DNA of 64,000 nt from Saccharothrix saharensis (lineage in GTDB: Bacteria > Actinomycetota > Actinomycetes > Mycobacteriales > Pseudonocardiaceae), in NCBI RefSeq assembly GCF_006716745.1, contig NZ_VFPP01000001.1:6955386-7019385 (forward strand). Direction: 5' to 3'. Position 1 is the first letter of the stretch. Each line of letters opens with the position of its first letter. A program made the translations under genes and the position numbers. Below the pieces are notes generated by a model. It was not told the origin of the DNA, did no database searches, and worked only from the letters and a program-made list of their open reading frames with translations. This document shows, piece after piece, positions 50,047 to 59,536 of the stretch.

Positions 50047-51666
50047 ATGGCGCAGCTCAGCTACTCCTCGGCGACCTCCGACGTGCCGCTGCTGGGCGAC
50101 ACCGTCGGCGCGAACTTCGACCGCGCGGTGGCCGCGCACGGCGACCGGGAGGCGTTGGTCGACCGCCCGTCCGGCCGCCGGTGGACCTACCGCTCGCTGG
50201 CCGCCGAGGTGGACTCGGTCGCGGCCGGGCTGGTGGCGTCCGGCGTCGAGGTCGGCGACCGCGTCGGCATCTGGTCGCCCAACCGCGCCGAGTGGGTCGT
50301 GGTCCAGTACGCGACCGCGCGGATCGGGGCGATCCTGGTCACCGTCAACCCCGCGTACCGGGTGCACGAGCTGGAGTACGTGCTCAACCAGTCGGGCGTG
50401 CGCACGCTGTTCGCCGCCGCGTCGTTCAAGACCTCGGACTGCGCCGGGATGATCGCCGAGGTCCGGCCCCGGTGTGCCGCGCTGCGCCAGGTGGTGCTGT
50501 TCGACAGTCCCGAGTGGACGGAACTGCACGCGGAGCCGTTGCCGGAGTGGCCGGAGCTGTCCGCGGACGACCCGATCAACATCCAGTACACGTCCGGCAC
50601 CACCGGGTTCCCGAAGGGCGCGACCCTGTCGCACCACAACATCCTCAACAACGGCTTCTTCGTCGGCGAGCTGCTCGGGTACACGGAGGACGATCGGATC
50701 TGCGTGCCGGTGCCCTTCTACCACTGCTTCGGGATGGTCATGGGCAACCTGGCGGCGACGTCGCACGGTGCGTGCGTGGTGATCCCGGCGCCGGCGTTCG
50801 AACCCGCCGCCACGTTGCGCGCCGTGGCGGAGGAGCGGTGCACGTCGCTGTACGGCGTGCCGACGATGTTCATCGCCGAACTGGCCGAGGCCGACTTCGA
50901 CTCCTACGACCTGTCGTCGCTGCGCACCGGGATCATGGCCGGCTCACCGTGCCCGGTCGAGGTGATGAAGCAGGTCGTGGACCGGATGGGGATGCGCGAG
51001 GTGTCGATCTGCTATGGCATGACCGAGACCTCACCGGTGTCCACCCAGACCCGTCGCGACGACTCACTGGACCGGCGGGTGTCCACCGTCGGCCGGGTCG
51101 GACCGCACCTGGAGGTCAAGGTGGTCGACCCGGGCACCGGCCGCACCGTGCCCCGCGGCACCCCCGGTGAGCTGTGCACGCGCGGGTACTCGGTGATGCG
51201 GGGCTACTGGGAGCAGCCGGACAAGACCGCCGAGGCCATCGACCCCGCCCGCTGGATGCACACCGGCGACCTCGCCGTCATGGACGACGAGGGCTACATC
51301 ACCATCACCGGCCGGATCAAGGACATGGTGATCCGCGGCGGCGAGAACCTCTACCCGCGCGAGATCGAGGAATTCCTCCACACCCACCCCGACGTGGTGG
51401 ACGCACAGGTCGTCGGCGTGCCGGACGCGAAGTACGGCGAGGAACTGATGGCGTGGGTGAGGATGCGCCCCGGCACCGAACCACTGACCGCCGAGTCGCT
51501 GCGCTCCTTCTGCGCCGGCAAGCTCGCCCACCACAAGATCCCCCGATACGTGCACGTGGTCGACGAGTTCCCGATGACCGTCACCGGCAAGGTCCGCAAG
51601 GTCGAGATGCGCCGCCAAGCCATCCGAATCCTCGACCTCCCCATCGACGCCGCCCGCCACGCCTGA
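50047..51666 (+). CDS. AMP-dependent fatty acyl-CoA synthetase
   Basis: A 539-aa adenylating enzyme activating a carboxylic acid to acyl-AMP and acyl-CoA. Motifs in order: [11 protein letters not shown] (P-loop), [12 protein letters not shown] (A5), [30 protein letters not shown] (A7), [20 protein letters not shown] (A8) and the catalytic Lys in [12 protein letters not shown] (A10). The hydrophobic pocket suggests a medium- to long-chain fatty acid. ATG 50047 directly follows a GTG; either can start. It is followed by low-complexity DNA. Confidence 0.93.
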   Translation: MAQLSYSSATSDVPLLGDTVGANFDRAVAAHGDREALVDRPSGRRWTYRSLAAEVDSVAAGLVASGVEVGDRVGIWSPNRAEWVVVQYATARIGAILVTVNPAYRVHELEYVLNQSGVRTLFAAASFKTSDCAGMIAEVRPRCAALRQVVLFDSPEWTELHAEPLPEWPELSADDPINIQYTSGTTGFPKGATLSHHNILNNGFFVGELLGYTEDDRICVPVPFYHCFGMVMGNLAATSHGACVVIPAPAFEPAATLRAVAEERCTSLYGVPTMFIAELAEADFDSYDLSSLRTGIMAGSPCPVEVMKQVVDRMGMREVSICYGMTETSPVSTQTRRDDSLDRRVSTVGRVGPHLEVKVVDPGTGRTVPRGTPGELCTRGYSVMRGYWEQPDKTAEAIDPARWMHTGDLAVMDDEGYITITGRIKDMVIRGGENLYPREIEEFLHTHPDVVDAQVVGVPDAKYGEELMAWVRMRPGTEPLTAESLRSFCAGKLAHHKIPRYVHVVDEFPMTVTGKVRKVEMRRQAIRILDLPIDAARHA

Positions 51667-52016
51667 CCCCGACCTCCCACCCCCTAACCCGGACCGCCTA
51701 ACTGCCCTACCCCTACCGGCCTGCACTCGACCGCCCCCGACCTGCCGCGTACCCGACTGACGGCCGGCCGTGCCGGCCCGCCGTCCGACTGGTCGCCGCG
51801 CGCCCTGCCTCCACACGGTGCGCACCGTCCCCGTCCGCCGCCTGGACAGCCCTGCCGCCGCTCTGCCTGGTTGTCCGCTGTCCCGCCCGCCGTCCCGCCG
51901 GTCGTCCTTCCCGGCCGCACGACGGTGCCCGGTCGTCCTGCCTGGTCGTCCTGCGCTGTCGTCCTGCGCTGTCGTCCTGTCCGACACCTGGGCGCGCACC
52001 GGGCGCGCACCGGCTG
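51667..52016. repeat. Low-complexity intergenic region
   Basis: About 350 bp dominated by C, G and T on the plus strand, with degenerate CGTCCTG repeats (51930-51990) and an 11-bp tandem repeat GGGCGCGCACC (from 51990). No gene, terminator or operator is evident between the convergent synthetase and ABC transporter genes. Confidence 0.5.
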
Positions 52017-53891
52017 TCACTGCGTCCGCGCCTCCTCCGCGAACTGGGTCCGGTACAGCTCTTCGTAGCGGCCGCCGGCGGCGAGAAGTTCGGTGTGGGT
52101 GCCGCGTTCCACCACCCGGCCGTCCTCCACCACGAGGATCAGGTCGGCCGCCCGGATGGTCGACAACCGGTGCGCGATCACCACGGCCGTCCGCCCCGCC
52201 AGCGCCTCACCCAACGCCGCCTGCACCGCGGCCTCCGAAGTGGAGTCCAGATGCGCGGTCGCCTCGTCCAGGATCACCACCCGCGGCCGCGCCAGCAGCA
52301 GCCGGGCGATCGTCAACCGCTGCCGCTCGCCGCCGGACAACCGGTAACCCCGCTCGCCGACCACGGTGTCCAACCCGTCCGGCAGTGACGCCACCAGGTC
52401 GGCCAGCCGCGCCCGGCCCAACACCTCCCACAGCTCGTCGTCGGTCGCGCCCGGCTGGGCGAGCAGCAGGTTCGACCGGATCGACTCGTGGAACAGGTGA
52501 CCGTCCTGCGTCACCATGCCCAGCACGTCGCGGACCGAGTCGGCCGTCAGGTCGCGCACGTCCACGCCGGACAACCGCACCGCGCCCGAGTCCACGTCGT
52601 ACAGCCGGGGCAGCAACGAGGCGATCGTGGACTTCCCCGCTCCCGACGAGCCGACCAACGCCACCACCTGGCCCGGTTCGGCCCGGAACGACACGTCGTG
52701 CAGCACCTCCACTCCGCCGCGGTTGTCGAGCACCGCGACCTCTTCCAACGACGCCAGGGACACCTTGTCCGCCGACGGGTACGCGAACCGGACGTTCTCG
52801 AACTCCACCGACACCGGACCGTCCGGCACCGACCGCGCGCCCGGCTTCTCGGTGATCAAAGGCTTCAGGTCGAGCACCTCGAACACCCGCTCGAAGCTCA
52901 CTAACGCGCTCATCACCTCGACCCGCGCGCTGGCCAACGCCGTGAGCGGCGCGTACAGCCTGGTCAGCAGCAACGCCAGCGCCACCACCGACCCCGGGTC
53001 CAGCTCGCCGCGCAGCGCGTAGAACCCGCCCAACCCGTACACCACGGCTAAAGCCAGCGCCGAGACCAGCGTCAACGCGGTGAGGAACACGGTCTGCACC
53101 ATGGCCGTGCGCACCCCGATGTCCCGCACCCGCCGTGCCCGCGCGGCGAACTCCGAGGACTCGTGCGCGGGCCGGCCGAACAGCTTCACCAGCGTCGCGC
53201 CCGGCGCCGAGAACCGCTCGGTCATCTGCGTGCTCATCGTCGCGTTGTGGTTGGCCGCCTCACGTTCCAGCCGCGCCAACCGCGACCCCATCCGCCGTGC
53301 CGGCACCACGAACACCGGCAGCAGCACCAGCGCGAGCAGCGTGATCTGCCACGACAGGCTGATCATCACGGCCAGCGTCAGCGCGAGCGTGACCAGGTTG
53401 CCGACCACGCTGGACAGCGTGTCGCTGAACGCCCGCTGTGCGCCGATCACGTCGTTGTTCAACCTGCTCACCAGCGCCCCGGTGCGGGTGCGGGTGAAGA
53501 ACGCGATCGGCATCCGCTGCACGTGGTCGAACACCGTGGTCCGCAGGTCCAGGATCAGGTCCTCGCCGATGCTCGCCGAGAGCCACCGCGTGACCAGGCC
53601 CAACCCCGCCTCGACGATCGCGATGCCCGCGATCACGACCGCGAGGGTGAGCACCACCCGGTAGGCCGAGCCGTTGACGATCGCGTCCACGATCCGACCC
53701 GCGAGGACCGGCGTCACCACCGCCAACACCGCCACGACCACGCTCAAGGTGAGGTACTGGGTCAACCTCACCCGGTGCGGACGGGCGAACGCCCAGATCC
53801 GGCGGAACGTGGCGACGGAGAACGGCCGCTTGTCGTCCTGCGCGTTCGTCACGTGGTACAGCGACATCCAGGCGGTGGTCTCCATGTCCAT
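52017..53891 (-). CDS. ABC exporter with fused membrane and ATPase domains
   Basis: A 624-aa half-transporter. Residues about 40-340 form the six-helix type IV exporter domain. The ATPase follows: Walker A VGSSGAGKST, a Q-loop VTQDGHLFHES, the signature LSGGERQR, Walker B VVILDEATAHLD and the switch His in IAHRLSTI. It probably works as a homodimer exporting a drug or lipid. Several ATGs near the start (53891, 53885, 53867) are possible. It lies 22 bp downstream of the monooxygenase gene on the same strand, so both may be in one operon under the GntR-TetR regulator. Confidence 0.92.
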   Translation of the reverse strand: MDMETTAWMSLYHVTNAQDDKRPFSVATFRRIWAFARPHRVRLTQYLTLSVVVAVLAVVTPVLAGRIVDAIVNGSAYRVVLTLAVVIAGIAIVEAGLGLVTRWLSASIGEDLILDLRTTVFDHVQRMPIAFFTRTRTGALVSRLNNDVIGAQRAFSDTLSSVVGNLVTLALTLAVMISLSWQITLLALVLLPVFVVPARRMGSRLARLEREAANHNATMSTQMTERFSAPGATLVKLFGRPAHESSEFAARARRVRDIGVRTAMVQTVFLTALTLVSALALAVVYGLGGFYALRGELDPGSVVALALLLTRLYAPLTALASARVEVMSALVSFERVFEVLDLKPLITEKPGARSVPDGPVSVEFENVRFAYPSADKVSLASLEEVAVLDNRGGVEVLHDVSFRAEPGQVVALVGSSGAGKSTIASLLPRLYDVDSGAVRLSGVDVRDLTADSVRDVLGMVTQDGHLFHESIRSNLLLAQPGATDDELWEVLGRARLADLVASLPDGLDTVVGERGYRLSGGERQRLTIARLLLARPRVVILDEATAHLDSTSEAAVQAALGEALAGRTAVVIAHRLSTIRAADLILVVEDGRVVERGTHTELLAAGGRYEELYRTQFAEEARTQ

Positions 53892-53913
53892 GCCCGGAAC
53901 GTAAGACCTGGAC

Positions 53914-55119
53914 TCAGCTGGAGGTCAAGCTCCGGGCGCGGTAGTCCTTCAGCGACACGGTGTTCGCCAGCTTCTGCAGGTCGCCGAACAACCGTGCGCC
54001 GCCGGGGATGTGCGGCACGACGCGCAACGACAGATCGCGCATGCGGATGAACGCCCGCGTCTTCGGCGTCAGGCTGCTCACCCCGCCCAGGGCGAACTTC
54101 TGGCACCGCGAGACGTACTCGCGCATCTCCTCCTCGTACCGTCTGAACGCCGTGGCGTGGTCCGGTGCGGTGGCCAGCTCTCCCGCGAGCACGTACGCGC
54201 CGACCAGCGCCATGCTCGTGCCGTTGCCCGCCATCGGTGACGCGCAGAACGCCGCGTCGCCGAGCAACGCGACCCGGCCGGCCGACCATCTCTCCATCCG
54301 GATCTGGCAGAGCCGGTCGAAGTGGAAGTCGGGTGCCTCCCGCAGGTCGGCGAGCAGCCGGGGCACCTCCCAGCCGTCGTCCGCGAACGCGGTGGCGACC
54401 AGGTCCCGCTGCCACGCCAGGTCGCGCCGGTCGTGCTCCGCCGGGGGAGACGCGAACACGAACATCGCCTTGGCCTCCCCGTCGGGGAGGGGGTAGATGC
54501 CCGCCGTGCGGCCGGGCACGGTGTGCATGAGCTGCCACCCGTCGAGGTCTTCCCGCTGGGTCGTGCCGAAGATGGCGATGTCGGCGCCGAGGTCGTGCGC
54601 GAACCGCGATTCGGGGCCGAACGCCAGCGACCGCACCTTGGAGTGCAGCCCGTCCGCGCCGACCACCAGGTCGAACGTGCGCGGTGCCGCGCGCTCGAAG
54701 GTCACCCCCACGCCCGTCGGCGTCTGGGTGAGGGAGGTGACGGTGTCGTCGAAGAGGTACTCGACCCCGGCGGCGGTCGCCTCGTGGAGGATGCGGACCA
54801 GGTCACCCCGCAGGATCTCCAGCTCGGCGATCACGCCGCCCGAGTCGCCCATCGCGTCGGACGCCATCGTGGCGGTCCGCTTGCCCGCGGCGTTCACGAA
54901 CGCCATACCTCGCGCGCCCGTGTGCGCCGCCCGCACCCGGTCGAGGACGCCCATCCGCTCGGCGACCTCCCTGGCGGTGCCGCGCAGGTCGACCGCCTGG
55001 CCGCCCGGCCGGGGCGCGGGCGCCCGCTCGACGACGGTCGGGGTGAAGCCGTGGTGGCTCAGCCAGTAGGCGAGCGCGGGGCCGGCGATGCTCGCGCCGG
55101 AGATCAATACGGTGGTCAT
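53914..55119 (-). CDS. FAD-dependent aromatic-type monooxygenase (TetX/PHBH-like)
   Basis: A 401-aa flavoprotein. LISGASIAGPALAYWLSHHG is the FAD-binding glycine motif, VVGADGLHSKVRS the DG motif, and ALLGDAAFCASPMAGNGTSM the GD motif with the flavin-binding Asp. It should use NAD(P)H and oxygen to hydroxylate an aromatic or polyketide-like compound; such enzymes can also inactivate tetracyclines or rifamycins. It is divergent from the GntR-TetR regulator, with a promoter holding GTGCAC sites and a leaderless start six bases after its -10 box. Confidence 0.92.
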   Translation of the reverse strand: MTTVLISGASIAGPALAYWLSHHGFTPTVVERAPAPRPGGQAVDLRGTAREVAERMGVLDRVRAAHTGARGMAFVNAAGKRTATMASDAMGDSGGVIAELEILRGDLVRILHEATAAGVEYLFDDTVTSLTQTPTGVGVTFERAAPRTFDLVVGADGLHSKVRSLAFGPESRFAHDLGADIAIFGTTQREDLDGWQLMHTVPGRTAGIYPLPDGEAKAMFVFASPPAEHDRRDLAWQRDLVATAFADDGWEVPRLLADLREAPDFHFDRLCQIRMERWSAGRVALLGDAAFCASPMAGNGTSMALVGAYVLAGELATAPDHATAFRRYEEEMREYVSRCQKFALGGVSSLTPKTRAFIRMRDLSLRVVPHIPGGARLFGDLQKLANTVSLKDYRARSLTSS

Positions 55120-55125
55120 GCGTAC

Positions 55126-55193
55126 ATCGTACAGAGGTGCACTGCCTGGTCAAGTCACCTGATCGTGCACTAGTGCACTAAGCTCTGGTGCAC
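55126..55193. promoter_or_regulatory. Divergent promoter with four GTGCAC half-sites
   Basis: For the monooxygenase, TTGACC (55148-55153) and TACGAT (55126-55131) are 16 bp apart on the minus strand. GTGCAC occurs at 55137, 55165, 55173 and 55188; the middle two form the palindrome GTGCACTAGTGCAC, and the first lies inside the spacer. This fits repression by the adjacent regulator. Confidence 0.75.
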
Positions 55194-55212
55194 TACATTC
55201 GAGGAGGCAGTC

Positions 55213-56145
55213 ATGAACGACGCGATCTACCAGCGGATAGCGCGCGAGATCCGCGAATCGATCGAGTCGGGGGAGCTGCGGCCCGGTGATCGGGTGCCGT
55301 CGACGCGCGAGATCACCGTGCGGTGGAACGTCGCGATGGCCACGGCGACCAAGGTGCTCGTCACCTTGCGCTCCGAAGGCTTCGTGCGTCCCGTGGCCGG
55401 CGTGGGCACCGTCGTCTCGCCTGAAGGTGGGGAAGCTGCGCGACCGCGCGCGCAGGAGACCGACCTGACCGGCGAACGGCTGGTCCTCGCGGCCGTCCGC
55501 CTCGCGGACTCGGAAGGGCTCGACGCGGTGTCGATGCGGCGGGTGGCGTCGCGACTGGGCGTGGCGACCATGTCGTTGTACCGGCACGTCGAGAACAAGG
55601 ACGAACTGGTCCTTCGGATGATCGACCACGTGTTGCGGAAGGAGGGGTTGCCCGAGCCCGCGCCCGAGACCTGGCGCGAGCGGCTGGAGGTGTGCGCGAG
55701 GTCGCAGTGGCGGCTGTTCCAGGAACACGCGTGGCTGGCGCCGGCCATGTCGATGACCAGGCCGCAACTGCTGCCCAGCGCGGTCGCCTACACCGAGTGG
55801 GTCCTGAACGCGCTCGACAGGAAGGGGCTGAGCCTCGAGGAGATGATGCACGTCGCGGTGACGGTGTTCGGCTTCGTGCGCGGTGTCGCGGTGAACATCG
55901 AGTCGGAGGCCGAACAGCGGCGGGACACCGGGATCACCGGGGACGAGTGGATGACCCAGCAGGCGCCGGCGCTGCTGGACATCGTCTCCACCGGGAGGTT
56001 CCCGATGTTCAACCGCGTGGTGAACTCCGAGCTGGACTTGGGGCTCGACACGCTGTTCGAATTCGGTCTCGCTCGAATGCTCGACGGGATCGGGGAATGG
56101 ATCAGTGGTCGCTCGACGTTGACCGAGGGGAGGACTGGCATGTGA
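55213..56145 (+). CDS. GntR-TetR fusion transcriptional regulator
   Basis: A 310-aa regulator with two DNA-binding modules. Residues 1-70 are a GntR winged helix (YQRIAREIRESIESGELRPG, then STREITVRWNVAMATATKVL). From about 85 a TetR HTH follows (VLAAVRLADSEGLDAVSMR, RVASRLGVATMSLYRHVENK) with a TetR_C-type ligand domain. Such fusions are known beside monooxygenase genes and probably sense the compound that the enzyme modifies. GAGGAGG precedes the ATG. Confidence 0.9.
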   Translation: MNDAIYQRIAREIRESIESGELRPGDRVPSTREITVRWNVAMATATKVLVTLRSEGFVRPVAGVGTVVSPEGGEAARPRAQETDLTGERLVLAAVRLADSEGLDAVSMRRVASRLGVATMSLYRHVENKDELVLRMIDHVLRKEGLPEPAPETWRERLEVCARSQWRLFQEHAWLAPAMSMTRPQLLPSAVAYTEWVLNALDRKGLSLEEMMHVAVTVFGFVRGVAVNIESEAEQRRDTGITGDEWMTQQAPALLDIVSTGRFPMFNRVVNSELDLGLDTLFEFGLARMLDGIGEWISGRSTLTEGRTGM

Positions 56146-56164
56146 GCACTTGGGGAGGCACGCG

Positions 56165-57064
56165 GTGGCGCTGGACCCGGAGGATCTGTTCGAGGTCGAC
56201 TCCGACGTCCCGGACCTGACCGGAGCGGTGCTGTTGCACCACTTCGACGGCTTCATGGACGCCGGTGCGGCGGGAGCGGCGCTGGTCGCCCACCTGCTTG
56301 AGGTGCACGAACACCGGGTGGTCGCCCGGTTCGACATCGACGACCTGATCGACTACCGCGCCCGGCGGCCGACGATGACCTACGCCACCGACCGGTGGGA
56401 GTCCTACGACGCCCCCGAGCTGGTGGTGCACCTGATGCACGACGCGGTGGGCACGCCGTTCCTGCTGATGACCGGCCCCGAGCCGGACCGTCGGTGGGAG
56501 GCGGTGGTCAAGGCGGTGCGGTCGCTGATCGACCGGTGGGGCCTTCGCCTCGCGATCAGCTTCCACGGCATCCCGATGGGTGTGCCGCACACCCGGAAGT
56601 TGTCGGTGATCTCGCACGCGACCAGGCCGGAACTGGTCACCGAGGGCTCGCCGTTCAGCCGGGTGCAGGTGCCGGGGAACCTGTCGGCGCTGCTCGAGCT
56701 GCGCCTGGGCGAGTCCGGCCACGACGCCATGGGCTTTGCCGCGTACGTGCCGCACTACCTCGCCCAGGGCACCTACCCGGCCGCCGCGTTGAGCCTGCTC
56801 CAGGCGTTGACGAAGTCGACGGGGCTGGTCATCCAGGCCGCCGCCCTGAACGAGGCCGCACGCCGGACCGACGCCGAGATCACGCGTCAGGTGTCGGAGT
56901 CGGCCGAGGTCGCCCAGGTGGTCGAGGCGCTGGAACGGCAGTACGACGCGTTCACCGAGGCGTCGGACAACCTGCTGATCGACGACGACCAGCCGCTGCC
57001 GAGCGCGGACGAGTTGGGCGCGGAGTTCGAGCGGTTCCTGGCCGAGCAGCAACGGGACCACTGA
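56165..57064 (+). CDS. PAC2 family protein
   Basis: A 299-aa soluble protein. LTGAVLLHHFDGFMDAGAAG opens the PAC2 fold, with FDIDDLIDYRARRP, FHGIPMGVPHTR and YVPHYLAQGTYPAAALSLL as further blocks; a helical, acidic C-terminal tail follows. PAC2 proteins are named after proteasome-assembly chaperones; in actinobacteria their partner is uncertain. GTG 56165 follows GGGGAGG by six bases and decides the start. It is 19 bp after the GntR-TetR gene. Confidence 0.9.
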   Translation: MALDPEDLFEVDSDVPDLTGAVLLHHFDGFMDAGAAGAALVAHLLEVHEHRVVARFDIDDLIDYRARRPTMTYATDRWESYDAPELVVHLMHDAVGTPFLLMTGPEPDRRWEAVVKAVRSLIDRWGLRLAISFHGIPMGVPHTRKLSVISHATRPELVTEGSPFSRVQVPGNLSALLELRLGESGHDAMGFAAYVPHYLAQGTYPAAALSLLQALTKSTGLVIQAAALNEAARRTDAEITRQVSESAEVAQVVEALERQYDAFTEASDNLLIDDDQPLPSADELGAEFERFLAEQQRDH

Positions 57065-57091
57065 CCCGGTCGGTGGTGCCGGTCGTGGATG

Positions 57092-57400
57092 ATGATCGCC
57101 GTGACCGTCACACCACCACCCACGTCGCTGGCCGAGGTCCGGGCCCGGATCGACGCGATCGACTCCGACCTGGTGCGCCTGCTGGCGCGGCGGCAGGACC
57201 TGGTCCGCGCCGCCGCGGCGTTCAAGTCGGACGACCAGGCGGTCCGCGCGCCGGACCGGGTGGCCCGGGTGATCGCCTCGGTGCGGGAGCGCGCGTCGGC
57301 CGAGGGGCTCGACCCCGCAGTGGCGGAGGCGGTCTGGCGGGCGATGATCGGCGCGTTCATCGAGCTGGAACTGGCCGAGCACGCCACGAACCGGGACTAG
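57092..57400 (+). CDS. Chorismate mutase (AroQ type)
   Basis: A 102-aa three-helix protein. VRARIDAIDSDLVRLLARRQ contains the conserved Arg and the helix-1 pattern, and AAAAFKSDD with the catalytic Lys follows; the C-terminal helix has AVWRAMIGAFIELELAEH. It converts chorismate to prephenate for Phe/Tyr synthesis. Start could be ATG 57089 or 57092. Convergent with the flavin oxidoreductase gene. Confidence 0.88.
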   Translation: MIAVTVTPPPTSLAEVRARIDAIDSDLVRLLARRQDLVRAAAAFKSDDQAVRAPDRVARVIASVRERASAEGLDPAVAEAVWRAMIGAFIELELAEHATNRD

Positions 57401-57419
57401 GCCGCCCAGGCCGCGCGGG

Positions 57420-58421
57420 TCAGCGGTAGAGCTCGGCCAGCAGGCGGTACGAGTCCAGCAGCGCGGTCCGGTCGTGGGTGCTGGTGGTGACCAGGACCTC
57501 GTCGGCGGCGGTGCGGTCGAGCAGGTCGTCCAGGGCCTTGACCACTTCCGACGGCGTGCCGTGGACGTGTCCGCGCAGCGACTGCTCGAACAGCGTGCGC
57601 TCCCGGTTCGTCATCGGCCGGGCGAGGATGTCGTCCGTGGCGTGCAAGGGCGGGAACTCGCCCCGCGTGCGGGAGTGGGCCATGGCCCATGCTTCCGGCA
57701 CGAGGAGCCGCCAGGCGTCCTCGGTGGTGTCCGCCACCGCGACGGTCGTGGAGAGCACCACGTACGGTTCCGCCGCCCAGATCGAGGGGCGGAACGCGGC
57801 GCGGTAGCCGGTGATGGCCTCGACCATCGCGTCCTCGCCGCGGAACGAGCCGATCACGAGTGGGAGACCGTGCGCCGCCGCGACGCGGGCCCCGGCGCCG
57901 GTGGCCAGGACGAACGGCGACACGCGCAGGCCGTCGGCCGGGTAGCCGCGCACCGCCTGGTCGCCGGTGAAGTACCCGAGCAGCTCGGTGAGCCTCGGGC
58001 CGAACTCCTCGGCATCGGACTTGTCGTGGCCCAGCGCCTTGCGGACCGCCTCGATGAAGCCGACCGAGCGGCCCAGGCCCATGTCGATGCGGCCCGGGAA
58101 CAGCGACTCCAGCACGCCGAACTGCTCGGCCACGACCAGTGGCTGGTGGTTGGGCAGCATCACGCCGCCCGTGCCGACCCTGATCCGGGACGTCGCGGCG
58201 GCGACCGCGGCGGCCAGCACGGTCGGCGCCGACCCGGCGACGCCCGGCACGCCGTGGTGCTCGGACACCCAGAAGCGGTGGTAGCCGAGCTGCTCGACCT
58301 GCCGGGCGAACGCGACCGTGTCGCGCAGCGCCTCGGCGTGGCCGTGACCTGCCCGCACCCGCGACCGGTCCAGCACGGAGAGCTTCACACCACTGGTCAA
58401 CGACCCCCGATCACCGCGCAT
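57420..58421 (-). CDS. LLM-class flavin-dependent oxidoreductase (MsnO8-like)
   Basis: A 333-aa luciferase-like TIM barrel. VKLSVLDRS at the start, FWVSEHHGVPGVAGSAPTVL and GVMLPNHQPLVVAEQFGVLE are the family signature, and LGRSVGF the flavin/phosphate site. It probably uses FMN or F420 for an oxidation or monooxygenation. The GTG at 58388 is an alternative start near the conserved region. The gene lies 13 bp downstream of the acyl-CoA dehydrogenase-like gene on the same strand. Confidence 0.9.
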   Translation of the reverse strand: MRGDRGSLTSGVKLSVLDRSRVRAGHGHAEALRDTVAFARQVEQLGYHRFWVSEHHGVPGVAGSAPTVLAAAVAAATSRIRVGTGGVMLPNHQPLVVAEQFGVLESLFPGRIDMGLGRSVGFIEAVRKALGHDKSDAEEFGPRLTELLGYFTGDQAVRGYPADGLRVSPFVLATGAGARVAAAHGLPLVIGSFRGEDAMVEAITGYRAAFRPSIWAAEPYVVLSTTVAVADTTEDAWRLLVPEAWAMAHSRTRGEFPPLHATDDILARPMTNRERTLFEQSLRGHVHGTPSEVVKALDDLLDRTAADEVLVTTSTHDRTALLDSYRLLAELYR

Positions 58422-58434
58422 TCCGGCGAACGGG

Positions 58435-59514
58435 TCACAGGCGGGTCGTGTCCGTCGGCACGCCGAGCTTCACCTTGCCGTAGGTCTCGAACAGCCGGCG
58501 GGACACCATCGCGTGCTGGGCGGCCACGTGGGCGTCGCGCAGGCAGCGCTGCAGCGGGGACTCCTCGAAGACCGACGTGCCGCCGCCGATGTCGAAGGCC
58601 AGGCGGGTGATCGAGACGGCCTCCGCGGCGGCGTGGGAGCAGGCCAGGCGCAGGCGTGCCCGTCCCGGATCCGTACTCGGCTGCCCGGCGACCGCCGCCT
58701 CCCACCGCTGAGCCACCTCGGCGTGCAGGAACGCCCGCGCCGCGGACCAACGCGCCTCGGCCACACCCAGGTCGCGCTGGGCCTCCGGCTGTTCGGCCAG
58801 CAGCCCGCCGACGTTCTGCGGTGTCTTGGTCATCGCCAGCGCCTCGGCCTCCTCGATCGCACGAGCGGCGATGCCCAGGCACACCGACGCCACACCGACG
58901 GCCAGGAACGCGAAGAACGGGAACGCGGGCAGCGCGCCGGGCACCCGCACGGCCGGCGGCCACACCTGGCGACGGGTCGGCACGAACGCGCCCGCGACCT
59001 CCCACTCGTGCGACCCGGTCGCACGCAGCCCGGTGGCGTGCCAGGTGTCGTGCACCGTCACGTCGGCCGCCGGGAAGAGCACGAGGCGCGGGCCGTCCGG
59101 TGTGATCGCGCCGCCGACGACCCAGTCGCACAGGGGAACCGCGCTGCCCCAGCCCCACCGGCCGGTGACGTGGTGCCCGCCTTCCGCGGCCACCGCCCGT
59201 CCCACCGGCGCGGCGGTCCCGGCGACCACGGACTTCGGCGGGCCGAACACCTCGGCGGCGGTGTCCGGCGGCAGGTACCAGGCCAACGACGAGGTCGCGC
59301 TGGTGGTCATCGCGGTCCACCCGGCCGAGCCGTCGGCGCGGGCCAGGTCCTCGACCGCCACCACCCACGACGGCAGGTCCAGTTCGCCGCCGCCGAGCGA
59401 GGCGGGCGCGAGCATCCGCGTCGCGCCCGCCTCGACCAGCGCCGCCACGACCGCCGGGGAGAGTCGGCGGTCGCGGTCGGCCTGGGCCGCTTCCGCTCTG
59501 ATCAAGTTGTGCAC
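58435..59514 (-). CDS. Acyl-CoA dehydrogenase-fold flavin enzyme (HsaA-like)
   Basis: A 359-aa protein with ACAD domains: N-terminal helices (AGATRMLAPASLGGGELDLP), a middle beta domain (VVGGAITPDGPRLVLFPAAD) and a C-terminal four-helix bundle (LRLACSHAAAEAVSITRLAF, then GTSVFEESPLQRCLRDAHVA). The C-terminal type 2 pattern resembles two-component flavin monooxygenases such as HsaA more than beta-oxidation enzymes. The start is uncertain (GTG 59514 or 59529), as no good ribosome-binding site is visible. It pairs with the LLM enzyme downstream. Confidence 0.82.
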   Translation of the reverse strand: MHNLIRAEAAQADRDRRLSPAVVAALVEAGATRMLAPASLGGGELDLPSWVVAVEDLARADGSAGWTAMTTSATSSLAWYLPPDTAAEVFGPPKSVVAGTAAPVGRAVAAEGGHHVTGRWGWGSAVPLCDWVVGGAITPDGPRLVLFPAADVTVHDTWHATGLRATGSHEWEVAGAFVPTRRQVWPPAVRVPGALPAFPFFAFLAVGVASVCLGIAARAIEEAEALAMTKTPQNVGGLLAEQPEAQRDLGVAEARWSAARAFLHAEVAQRWEAAVAGQPSTDPGRARLRLACSHAAAEAVSITRLAFDIGGGTSVFEESPLQRCLRDAHVAAQHAMVSRRLFETYGKVKLGVPTDTTRL

Positions 59515-59536
59515 GGTGCGATCATGCACTGCCCGA

